Assembly: GCA_001899685.1 (NCBI GenBank)
Contig: MKWG01000017.1
Location: 1-64,000, forward strand
Source: Sphingobacteriales bacterium 44-15
GTDB taxonomy: Bacteria > Bacteroidota > Bacteroidia > Chitinophagales > Chitinophagaceae
Reading direction: 5' to 3'
Length of the DNA stretch: 64,000 nt
In this document: positions 42,311 to 50,082 of the stretch, piece by piece
How the letters are laid out: each line of letters begins with the position of its first letter
Numbering within the stretch: the first letter of the stretch is position 1
The notes under the pieces: model-generated
Seen by the model: only the letters and a program-made list of their open reading frames with translations
What the model was told of the DNA's origin: nothing
The model's database searches: none
Translations under genes and position numbers: made by a program

Positions 42311-42655
42311 ATGGGCGAAGAAAACAACGGCATGACTACCCTCGTGGGCGTCCTGGATACGCTCAGGGAAAGAAACCAGGATAATGAATTCCGGCTACTG
42401 GATAAGGGACTTACGCTGGATGAAGTACATTTTTTTCAGCCCGAAGAGCTTACGATCATAAAGACTTACAGGTTTGAAGGGGAGTCTAATCCCGACGATC
42501 AATCTATTCTTTATCTTATTCAAACAAATAAAGGACAGACAGGGTTTCTTATTGACGCATACGGAGTATACAGCAATGAAGAAGCAGAATCTTATATCCG
42601 GTTCATCAGGCGTATCAGCGTAGAAGATCGTGATGAGCAGATCATCTTCAGCTAA
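42311..42655 (+). CDS. Small conserved hypothetical protein (114 aa)
   Basis: A soluble protein without signal. The central EELTIIKTYRFEGESNPDDQSILYLIQTNKGQTGFLIDAYGVYSNEE (seen at about 50-95) matches a family of small Bacteroidota proteins that databases often label phosphoribosylpyrophosphate synthetase; no PRPP-binding motif is visible, so that label appears wrong. It follows the sigma-54 regulator by 28 bp and may be co-transcribed. It ends 4 bp inside the convergent HsdR-N-like gene. Confidence 0.7.
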   Translation: MGEENNGMTTLVGVLDTLRERNQDNEFRLLDKGLTLDEVHFFQPEELTIIKTYRFEGESNPDDQSILYLIQTNKGQTGFLIDAYGVYSNEEAESYIRFIRRISVEDRDEQIIFS

Positions 42656-43092
42656 CCATTCCAGGAAGGAACCTCCGATAATGCACGGAAGCCGGTATCC
42701 CATCTCTCAAAAGCAAAGCAGTCAACACCATTGGTAATAATAAGGTATTTTACAGGAAGCGATATATTGTAGCGTAATATTTGCTCCAGCACTGCTGTGC
42801 CTATTTCAACCTCCATTGCTTTGCATTCTACCATCACAAGCGGCTTGCCCAGGCGGTCATATACCACTATATCACAGCGTTTACGGAGCTCTCCGAGCGA
42901 GATCTCTTTTTCAACAGCCGTCAGTGCCGCAGGATATTGCTTCACCTGCAGCAGGTATTGCAAAAAATTCTGCCTTACCCATTCTTCGGGAGTAAGGCTC
43001 ACCCATATTTTTCTTACCGTATCAAAAATGCTTTCCCTGCCTCCGCGGTTTTCAATTTTATAGTCGTACCGGGGATATTCAATTTTAATCAT
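42652..43092 (-). CDS. HsdR N-terminal-like PD-(D/E)xK domain protein
   Basis: 146 residues consisting of a single restriction-endonuclease-like fold. The active-site pattern is RKRCDIVVYDRLGKPLVMVECKA (D about 86, then E and K of ECK about 101-103), preceded by the conserved VEKEISLG. This matches the stand-alone HSDR_N domain family. No methylase, specificity subunit or helicase is nearby, so it is not a restriction system by itself; such orphans occur widely in Bacteroidota with unknown role, possibly in DNA repair or defence. Confidence 0.85.
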   Translation of the reverse strand: MIKIEYPRYDYKIENRGGRESIFDTVRKIWVSLTPEEWVRQNFLQYLLQVKQYPAALTAVEKEISLGELRKRCDIVVYDRLGKPLVMVECKAMEVEIGTAVLEQILRYNISLPVKYLIITNGVDCFAFERWDTGFRALSEVPSWNG

Positions 43093-43157
43093 ACATACTG
43101 CTAATTTGCTTATTTAGCTAAATAACAATTGAAATGTGCCCTACAGAAGCCTGCACA

Positions 43158-43838
43158 TCAAAGCTCCAGCGATTCACCGGGAGCTGGCAGGAACAGTTGC
43201 ATTCCTTCTTCAGCAAATAACTGCTGCGCCCATGCATGATCAATTTTTATGAAGCCGAAGGTATCGTAGTGCACTCCCACTATTTTTCTGCATTGTATAA
43301 ATTTTGCAGCCTGTACGGCGTCTTTGGCATCCATTGTAAAGTTGTCCCCTACAGGCAATACTGCAAAACTCAGGGTGGCATATTGCGGTACCAGCTGCAT
43401 ATCAAGGGTGAGCGCAGTATCGCCGCTATAGTAAAAATTGCCTTCTTCGCTGGTAAATACAAAGCCCATGGGATTACCTCCATAGCTGCCGTCCGGCAGT
43501 CCGCTGGAATGTTGTGCTACCACACATTTTACGGTTCCGAAATCGAAGTTCCATTTTCCCCCGGTATTCATGGGATGTGTATTGGTGATGCCTTTGTTAT
43601 TAAGCCATACATGTATTTCAAAGCTGCATACTACTTTGGCGCCTGTGCGGGAAGCAATGCTGATGCAGTCGGCAATATGATCTTCGTGAGCGTGTGAAAG
43701 AAAAATATAGTCTGCTTCGATGCTATCAACATCAATATGTCTGGCAAGTTCGTTGTAAGTGATAAAAGGGTCAAAAAGGATTTTTTTACCTTTAATCACG
43801 ACGGAAAAACAGGAATGACCATAGCTTGTATAATGCAT
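43158..43838 (-). CDS. UPF0173 metal-dependent hydrolase (MBL fold)
   Basis: 226-residue metallo-beta-lactamase-fold hydrolase. The signature HAHEDH (49-54) supplies metal ligands, followed by a histidine in CVVAQHSSGL, an aspartate in YYSGDTAL and a histidine in KIVGVHYDTFG. It begins with MHYTSYGHSCFSV, typical of UPF0173 proteins. Substrate unknown. It stands alone, divergent from the FMN reductase gene. Confidence 0.9.
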   Translation of the reverse strand: MHYTSYGHSCFSVVIKGKKILFDPFITYNELARHIDVDSIEADYIFLSHAHEDHIADCISIASRTGAKVVCSFEIHVWLNNKGITNTHPMNTGGKWNFDFGTVKCVVAQHSSGLPDGSYGGNPMGFVFTSEEGNFYYSGDTALTLDMQLVPQYATLSFAVLPVGDNFTMDAKDAVQAAKFIQCRKIVGVHYDTFGFIKIDHAWAQQLFAEEGMQLFLPAPGESLEL

Positions 43839-43888
43839 GACAGGTAATTAAACAGTTTATTAATAATTATTGATGGGCAAAACAGGTT

Positions 43889-43896
43889 TATCTTTG
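43889..43896 (+). promoter_or_regulatory. TAnnTTTG promoter element for FMN reductase
   Basis: TATCTTTG matches the -7 consensus. The start codon is 101 bp downstream, leaving a leader of about 95 nt. Confidence 0.4.
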
Positions 43897-43997
43897 CTGA
43901 TGAACATCAGCCGGATATGACCCTGGGATGATGACAAAAATACAGTTTCAGGATAATTTCATGGCACAATTCATTCACACAGGGAGATCAATCATAC

Positions 43998-44510
43998 ATG
44001 CAGGAAGATATATACACAGTGATCTCCGGCACTAACCGGCCGGGCAGCAATACTATAAGAGTGGCAAAGCAGTATTTGCGTTTACTTGAGGAAAAAGGGG
44101 TAGCGGCAAGGTTTGTATCGCTTGAAGATATGGATATAAACAAAAGGAACGATGCACTGAGAGCGCTGGAAAAAGAAATACTTATACCTACTACTAAATT
44201 TATTTTCGTAACGCCCGAATACAATGGCAGTTTTCCGGGAGTGCTTAAAGCAATGATAGATAATACCGATATTGAAAAGGTATGGTGGGGAAAGAAGGCT
44301 TTACTTACAGGAGTGTCTACCGGTCGTGCAGGTAATCTGCGCGGTATGGAGCATCTGACCGGTGTATTGCAATACCTGAAAATGCATGTATATCATAACA
44401 AGCTGCCTATATCCGTAGTGAATAAATTGCTCAACGGAGAAGATTATATCGGCGATATGGCAACCCTGAAAAGCATCAATGATCAGTTGGAGGAGTTTAT
44501 ACGGTTTTGA
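43998..44510 (+). CDS. NADPH-dependent FMN reductase
   Basis: 170-residue flavodoxin-fold oxidoreductase. The phosphate-binding loop is ISGTNRPGSNTIRVA (about 9-23), the flavin-binding loop VTPEYNGSFPGVLKAMIDN (about 75-93), which is the hallmark P-E-Y-N-x-S/G of this family (ArsH/ChrR/azoreductase-like). It reduces FMN or quinones and may protect against oxidative stress. It is followed by a composite repeat that begins right after its TGA. Confidence 0.9.
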   Translation: MQEDIYTVISGTNRPGSNTIRVAKQYLRLLEEKGVAARFVSLEDMDINKRNDALRALEKEILIPTTKFIFVTPEYNGSFPGVLKAMIDNTDIEKVWWGKKALLTGVSTGRAGNLRGMEHLTGVLQYLKMHVYHNKLPISVVNKLLNGEDYIGDMATLKSINDQLEEFIRF

Positions 44511-44529
44511 GGGAGGAGGATAGCGGTAA

Positions 44530-44604
44530 GTGGTAAGGTGAACACTGTAGACGCAAGGCATGCCTTGCGCCTGCAGGACAACCTGTAACCTGAGACCTGT
44601 ACCC
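44530..44604. repeat. Composite repeat GTAAGTGGTA + 18-bp palindrome + AACCTGTAACCTG, copy 1
   Basis: Words GGTAAGTGGTAAGG, then GTAGACGCAAGG leading into the perfect palindrome CGCAAGGCATGCCTTGCG (44552-44569), then AACCTGTAACCTGAGACCTG. The same three parts in the same order form the repeat at 62417-62558. Confidence 0.75.
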
Positions 44605-44636
44605 TTTCAAAACCATCTTAATCTAAAAACATACTT

Positions 44637-45884
44637 ATGCAGCGTGTCTCAGGTTCATGGATATTTATCATCATCATGATATTGATAGATCTGTATGTAT
44701 TCCAGGCGGTGAAGGTGATCGTACAAAATGCTTCCTTTAAATTAAGGTTTGCGGTTTTTGGAGGATACTGGACTTTCAGCGCTGTTGCAGTGGCTATCAT
44801 TGTTTTGATACCTTTTTTCCATGTAGATAACTGGAACAAAACTTTCCGCACTTATTTTTTTGCTATACTGATCGGGCTGTTCCTTTCCAAAGCTGTCACT
44901 GTTATATTCCTGATCATTGATGATCTGAGACGGCTGTTGCAATGGGGAGGCGGAAAATTGTTCTATCAATACATTCATGGCGAGCCTTTCAGGGCGGCAG
45001 GCATTTCACGTTCCGTTTTTATGAGCTGGCTTGCGTTGGGTATAGGGGGGGGCTTGATGAGCACATTGCTTTACGGGTTTACCAATAAATATCGTTACCA
45101 ACTGAAAAAGATCAGACTATCATTTCCGAATTTGCCTTCCTCATTTAAGGGATTGAAGATCGTACACATTTCGGATGTGCACAGCGGCAGCTTTACAGAT
45201 AAGGTTGCTGTGTCGCGTGGTATAGATATGATCCTGAAGCAAAAAGCTGATCTTATTTTATTTACCGGCGACCTGGTAAATGACCGTGCCGACGAAATGA
45301 ATGATTATACAGATATTTTTTCAAAGCTGAGCGCGCCGATGGGCGTGTTCAGCACGCTGGGGAATCATGATTATGGCGACTACCGCAGATGGCCAAGCGA
45401 AGCTGCCAAGGCAGAAAACCTGGAACGCCTTAAGCAATTGCAAAAAGATATGGGCTGGCGCCTGCTGATGAATGAACATGTAGTGCTGGAAAAAAATGGT
45501 GAGCAGATCGCGCTGCTGGGTATTGAGAACTGGAGTGCAAAATCCAGTTTTCCCAAGTACGGTAAAATGGATAAAGCCTATGCGGGTAGTGAAAAATATC
45601 CTTTTAAGATACTGATGAGTCACGATCCCAGCCATTGGGATGCTGAAGTGCGACCCAAGTATAGTGATGTTGATCTTATGCTTGCCGGGCATACGCATGG
45701 CATGCAGTTCGGCGTGGAAGTGCCGGGATTTAAATGGAGTCCCGTGCAATATGTATATAAGCAATGGGCCGGGCTATACGAAGATGCTTCCCAGAAATTA
45801 TATATCAACCGGGGCTACGGATTCATAGGTTACCCGGGCAGGGTAGGCATCTTGCCGGAGATCACGTTGATCGAGCTGGTGTAA
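44637..45884 (+). CDS. Membrane metallophosphoesterase
   Basis: 415 residues: four or five N-terminal hydrophobic segments (about 8-145), then a calcineurin-like phosphoesterase domain. All five metal motifs are visible: KIVHISDVHSG, LFTGDLVNDR, STLGNHDYGD, ILMSHDP and LAGHTHGMQ. This is the YkuE/YaeI-like arrangement of membrane-anchored phosphatases, which cleave phospholipid head groups or nucleotides; substrate here unknown. It ends 26 bp before the FAD oxidoreductase gene, probably one operon. Confidence 0.9.
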   Translation: MQRVSGSWIFIIIMILIDLYVFQAVKVIVQNASFKLRFAVFGGYWTFSAVAVAIIVLIPFFHVDNWNKTFRTYFFAILIGLFLSKAVTVIFLIIDDLRRLLQWGGGKLFYQYIHGEPFRAAGISRSVFMSWLALGIGGGLMSTLLYGFTNKYRYQLKKIRLSFPNLPSSFKGLKIVHISDVHSGSFTDKVAVSRGIDMILKQKADLILFTGDLVNDRADEMNDYTDIFSKLSAPMGVFSTLGNHDYGDYRRWPSEAAKAENLERLKQLQKDMGWRLLMNEHVVLEKNGEQIALLGIENWSAKSSFPKYGKMDKAYAGSEKYPFKILMSHDPSHWDAEVRPKYSDVDLMLAGHTHGMQFGVEVPGFKWSPVQYVYKQWAGLYEDASQKLYINRGYGFIGYPGRVGILPEITLIELV

Positions 45885-45910
45885 AAATCATTTCATAATA
45901 CTATTGATAC

Positions 45911-47344
45911 ATGACTACACCCGATTACGATGCTATCGTAATAGGCTCCGGTCCTAACGGGCTTGCTGCAGCAATAGTAATGCAGCAGCAGGGGCTGTCT
46001 GTATTGCTGATAGAAGCAAAAAAAACTATTGGCGGGGGGATGCGTACGGAAGAGCTGACCCTGCCGGGATTTCGCCATGATATCTGTTCCGCTGTTCATC
46101 CTATGGCAGCGGGCTCGCCTTTCTTTCAGACCTTGCCGCTTCAGCGGTTTGGGCTGGAGTATATCCATCCGCCGGTTTGTGCAGCGCATCCGCTGGACGA
46201 CGGCAGTGCGGGAGCGCTTTATCCTTCCATTGAAAAAACGATTAAAAGCCTTGGTGCTGACGGTAACGCCTACCGTAAATTAATGGAGCCGGTAGTTCGC
46301 GATTGGCCGTCAATTTGCCCGGATGTGCTTGCGCCACTGCATGTTCCTTCGTATCCGTTAAAGATGGCGGCTTTCGGGTTAAAAGCAATGTCCGCCGCAA
46401 CTGCTTTGGCAAAACGTTTTCATACTGCAAAAGGCAGGGCGCTTTGGGCGGGTATGGCAGCGCATGCTGTTCAGCCATTGTCCAACCTCACCACTTCCGC
46501 TATCGGGCTGGTGCTGATGTCTGCAGCCCACCTGCATGGATGGCCACTTCCCAAAGGCGGCTCGCAGTCGCTGGCGGATGCGCTCGCTGCTTATTTTATT
46601 TCACTCGGGGGAAAGATAGAAACAGGTGTATATGTTTCTTCCCTTGCACAGTTGTCTTCTGCAAAAGCAGTTTTGTTTGATGTTACGCCCCGACAGTTGT
46701 TGCAGATCGCGGGGCATCAGTTATCACCATTGTACCGATGGCAGTTGAGCCGCTATCGCTACGGGATGGGCGTATATAAAATGGACTGGGCGCTTGACGG
46801 AGCGGTGCCTTTTACTGCCCCGGAATGCAGGCAGGCTGGTACCGTGCACATTGGTGGCACACTTGAGGAAATTGCAGCGGGTGAACAGGTAATGAGCAAA
46901 GGAGGGTATTCTTCAAAATCTTTTGTTTTGCTTGCGCAACAAAGTCTTTTCGATGATACCCGTGTGCCAAAAGATAAGCATACGCTCTGGGGATACTGCC
47001 ATGTGCCCAATGGCTCTACAAAAAATATGACAGCTGTTATCGAAGCACAGATAGAGCGTTTTGCGCCAGGGTTCAGGGAGCGCATTTTAGCCCGGCATGT
47101 GATGGATACAGCCGCGATGGAATCCTACAATGCCAATTATATCGGCGGAGATATCGGCGGCGGCATTATTGATATCGGGCAATTGTTTACCCGGCCCGCA
47201 TTGCGGTTATCTCCGTATAAGACTTCTCAAAAAGGCTTGTATCTCTGTTCCGCTTCCACTCCTCCGGGCGGAGGCGTGCATGGCATGAGCGGTTACCATG
47301 CTGCCAGGAAAGCTTTGAAAGATATTTTTTCCATCGCTATATAA
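45911..47344 (+). CDS. NAD(P)/FAD-dependent oxidoreductase (CrtI-like)
   Basis: 477-residue flavoprotein related to phytoene desaturases and the COG1233 group. The ADP-binding motif is AIVIGSGPNGLAAAIVMQQQG (about 7-27, with GxGxxG), followed by LLIEAKKTIGGGMRTEEL. The C-terminal flavin motif LYLCSASTPPGGGVHGMSGYHAARKAL (read in two parts) is standard. The substrate is not a carotenoid for certain; no crt genes are nearby. Likely co-transcribed with the phosphoesterase upstream, and closed by a 17-bp hairpin. Confidence 0.9.
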   Translation: MTTPDYDAIVIGSGPNGLAAAIVMQQQGLSVLLIEAKKTIGGGMRTEELTLPGFRHDICSAVHPMAAGSPFFQTLPLQRFGLEYIHPPVCAAHPLDDGSAGALYPSIEKTIKSLGADGNAYRKLMEPVVRDWPSICPDVLAPLHVPSYPLKMAAFGLKAMSAATALAKRFHTAKGRALWAGMAAHAVQPLSNLTTSAIGLVLMSAAHLHGWPLPKGGSQSLADALAAYFISLGGKIETGVYVSSLAQLSSAKAVLFDVTPRQLLQIAGHQLSPLYRWQLSRYRYGMGVYKMDWALDGAVPFTAPECRQAGTVHIGGTLEEIAAGEQVMSKGGYSSKSFVLLAQQSLFDDTRVPKDKHTLWGYCHVPNGSTKNMTAVIEAQIERFAPGFRERILARHVMDTAAMESYNANYIGGDIGGGIIDIGQLFTRPALRLSPYKTSQKGLYLCSASTPPGGGVHGMSGYHAARKALKDIFSIAI

Positions 47345-47350
47345 AAGTAC

Positions 47351-47400
47351 GCCACTAATGCACGAATGTATTTTAATGCATTTATTCGTGCATTAGTGGC
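47351..47400. terminator. 17-bp perfect inverted repeat after CrtI-like gene
   Basis: GCCACTAATGCACGAAT (47351-47367) and its exact reverse complement (47384-47400) surround a 16-nt AT-rich loop. It is 6 bp after the stop codon. It resembles GTGCATTCGTGGC-type repeats I recall from many bacterial spacers, so it may be both terminator and mobile repeat. Confidence 0.75.
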
Positions 47401-47568
47401 TATCGCTTCTTTTGCTGTATAGCATGTACGTCAAAGCTGCATTTTGTGCGCTTTGGGTCTTTCCCGGAAGCTTTGTAGTTTATGCCGGGAAAAATTGACA
47501 TAAAATTTTGGTGAGATTTGATCATATATGGTCTCTTTCTGAGAAACCTCATATTTCAATTGGATAAG

Positions 47569-49977
47569 ATGCCTTTTCAAAGATCTCCTTTTTGTTTTTT
47601 TATTGCCTTTGCTATAGTAATGGTAGTATGCAGTTGCAGTGGTGCTGGTAATAAAGCCGGAACTGCATCAAAGCAATGGGAACTGATCGGGCCGGGGGGA
47701 GGAGGGGCTACTTTTATCCCGACATTTTCATGGCATAACCCTGCTCATTTCCTGCTGCGTTGCGATATGACCGGTTCTTATCTTACCAGGGATGGCGGGG
47801 CATCTTATCAGCAGATCAATTTTGCCAACGGCACTTCCTCTTTTGCTTTTGATCCGCGGGATTCCAATATCATTTACATCGGTTCAGCCTCGCTCAACCG
47901 TTCTGATGACGGGGGCAAAACCTGGAAAGTTGTTTTTCCTGCGAAGGAAGATATCCTGGAAGAAGTATACAGCGGAGATCATGCCAATTATCATATCCGG
48001 GTGAAGGCAGGATCATTGTATGATACGGAAAGCGGGACTGTAAATAATATCCGGGTTGATCCGGCTACTCCGGATGCATTGTACTTCAGCATGGGGCGTT
48101 TTTTCTTTTATTCATTTGATAATGGCAATACCTGGAAAAAAGAAGATTGTAAAGAGCGGATTGATCATATATATGCCGGGAATAAGGGAGATACAAATAC
48201 TATTTCGATCTTTACCGGATCGGCAATATACAGGTATGATAAAAGCACAGGTATTTTACGGGAGAAGGAATATCCCGCTTCCATGCAACCTGCTTTTTCT
48301 TTTACCGGCGGTATAAAGAAGGAGACAGACAGCATTGTGATATATGCAATCCATCATGATACGCGAAAGGAGATCAATGCTGAATTTGGCTATAGTGAAA
48401 TATGGCGATCCGGCGATGGGGGCGATACGTGGTATCGGTTAACCGATACCGTTATCACCAATCAAAGTTCAGGCATGCAACCCAGCTATTCGATGATTGC
48501 CTGTGCCGAAAAGGATGCGGCAAATGTTTATGTGGTAACAAACCGTTACCTGGAAAAAAGCGGCTCTGGTTTACTGTATTGGTATGGTGCTTTAAAAAGT
48601 GAAAATGCAGGAGCAAGCTGGCATTGGTGCTGGAAAGGCGGCGGTGGTTCGGGGCAGTATGGTGTTAAGGACGGTACGGATGCGGCCAATCTCTCCGATG
48701 CCTGGGTAAAAAAAGCATTCGGTGGCGAATATATACGGCTGATGGATGTGGGCGTATCTCCAACAGATGGTAATACAGCCATAGTTACAGACTGGTACCG
48801 TACCATGCAAACAAAGGATGGAGGTACAACCTGGCAGCAGGTATACAGCAACCCTCAGCCTGATGGAAGTTTTGGGAGCAGGGGGCTGGAAGTCACAACA
48901 GCTTATGGTGTCCATTTCGATCCTTTCGACAGCAATCATATTGCCATCAGCTATACGGATATAGGCTATCATCATTCTTTTGACGGTGGTAAAACATGGA
49001 TACGTTCTGCGGAAGGCGTTCCAACGGAATGGATCAATACCTGCTACCGGGTGGTTTTTGATCCTTCGGTAAAAAATAAAATGTGGTCAGCCTGGTCGGG
49101 CATGCATGATTTCCCGAGAGGCAAGATGACCCGTAATCCGCTGTGGAAACAAAAAGCAAGAGGAGGTATCTGTGTGTCGGAAGATGGCGGGCACACCTGG
49201 ACACCGGTATCTGAAGGCATTGGGATGGATGCACCCACTACCTGTATAGTATTGGATACCGGCTCACCACCCGGCAACCGTACACTGTATGCGGCCGTAT
49301 ACAACAAAGGGGTTTTTAAATCAACAGACGATGGCAAAACATGGATATTGAAAAACCGGGGTATTGAAGACAATACCTGTGCTTTTGAGCTTGCCCTGTC
49401 CTCCCGGGGAAAATTATTTTTAACTGTATCTCCCACACCTCAGCATGTTAATGGGACAAAAGGAAGCAGATTTTATTCCGGCGCGGCATATGCATCTTCG
49501 GATGGCGCCGAAACTTGGACAAAGCTACATGTGACCGACGGGCTGTTATTTCCCAATGGAATAACATGCGATCCTTCTTCTCCCGGCAGGATATACCTGG
49601 CCTGCTGGGCAGACCTTGATCTGAGTGATCTTATCGGTGGGGATATTGCAGGGCGCACCGGGGGGAATGAAAAGCTGCACATGCCGGGCGGCGTTTTTCT
49701 TTCTGAAGATAATGGTGAAACATGGCGATCTGTATTTGACAGTACCCAATATGTATATGACGTGACAGCAGATGCCAGGATACCCGGGCGTCTTTATATC
49801 AATACTTTCAATAAAGCGGCTTACCGCAGTGATGATTTGGGAAAAAGCTGGAAGAAAATCAAAGGATATGATTTTCACTGGGGGCAACGGCCGGTGACAG
49901 ATCCTGTTGATAAAGATAAAATTTATCTTACCACTTTCGGTTCCGGGGTGTGGCATGGATATCCTGATACGGAATAG
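47569..49977 (+). CDS. Asp-box beta-propeller glycosidase-like lipoprotein 1
   Basis: Secreted or surface lipoprotein of 802 residues; the start at 47569 gives a proper signal (MPFQRSPFCFFIAFAIVMVVCSC) ending in a lipobox-like VCSC, whereas a TTG 51 bp upstream does not. The rest is built from about 12 Asp-box (BNR) repeats, S-x-D-x-G-x-T-W, e.g. SDDGGKTWKVV, SFDNGNTWKKE, TKDGGTTWQQV, STDDGKTWILK, SEDNGETWRSV. This matches the two-propeller architecture of GH74 xyloglucanases and related Vps10/sortilin-like proteins; the opening IGPGGGGATFIPTFSWHNP and RCDMTGSYLTRDGG resemble GH74 blade 1. Catalytic residues cannot be assigned with confidence. Confidence 0.82.
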   Translation: MPFQRSPFCFFIAFAIVMVVCSCSGAGNKAGTASKQWELIGPGGGGATFIPTFSWHNPAHFLLRCDMTGSYLTRDGGASYQQINFANGTSSFAFDPRDSNIIYIGSASLNRSDDGGKTWKVVFPAKEDILEEVYSGDHANYHIRVKAGSLYDTESGTVNNIRVDPATPDALYFSMGRFFFYSFDNGNTWKKEDCKERIDHIYAGNKGDTNTISIFTGSAIYRYDKSTGILREKEYPASMQPAFSFTGGIKKETDSIVIYAIHHDTRKEINAEFGYSEIWRSGDGGDTWYRLTDTVITNQSSGMQPSYSMIACAEKDAANVYVVTNRYLEKSGSGLLYWYGALKSENAGASWHWCWKGGGGSGQYGVKDGTDAANLSDAWVKKAFGGEYIRLMDVGVSPTDGNTAIVTDWYRTMQTKDGGTTWQQVYSNPQPDGSFGSRGLEVTTAYGVHFDPFDSNHIAISYTDIGYHHSFDGGKTWIRSAEGVPTEWINTCYRVVFDPSVKNKMWSAWSGMHDFPRGKMTRNPLWKQKARGGICVSEDGGHTWTPVSEGIGMDAPTTCIVLDTGSPPGNRTLYAAVYNKGVFKSTDDGKTWILKNRGIEDNTCAFELALSSRGKLFLTVSPTPQHVNGTKGSRFYSGAAYASSDGAETWTKLHVTDGLLFPNGITCDPSSPGRIYLACWADLDLSDLIGGDIAGRTGGNEKLHMPGGVFLSEDNGETWRSVFDSTQYVYDVTADARIPGRLYINTFNKAAYRSDDLGKSWKKIKGYDFHWGQRPVTDPVDKDKIYLTTFGSGVWHGYPDTE

Positions 49978-49997
49978 ATAAAGGTGTAGAGAAGTTA

Positions 49998-50077
49998 GAG
50001 GTTTCACGTTTCAGGTTGGTGGTAAGTGAATGGTGAGACGTGAGACGTGAAATGTGAGAGGTAAACCTGAAACCTGT
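49998..50077. repeat. Word-string repeat mixing GTGAGACGTGAAA and AACCTGAAACCTG words
   Basis: Contains GTTTCACGTTTCAGG, GGTGGTAAGTGAATGG, TGAGACGTGAGACGTGAAA, GTGAGAGG and AACCTGAAACCTGTAC. It links the vocabulary of the GTGAGA family with that of the composite repeat at 44530 and 62417. It fills the gap between the two propeller genes. Confidence 0.65.
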
Positions 50078-50082
50078 ACTAT

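Noticed and set aside
42311-42655. Phosphoribosylpyrophosphate synthetase
   Set aside because: The name is attached to similar small proteins, but there is no PRPP-binding loop and the protein is far too short.
42652-43092. Type I restriction system
   Set aside because: Only the nuclease-like N-terminal domain is present; no HsdM, HsdS or helicase nearby.
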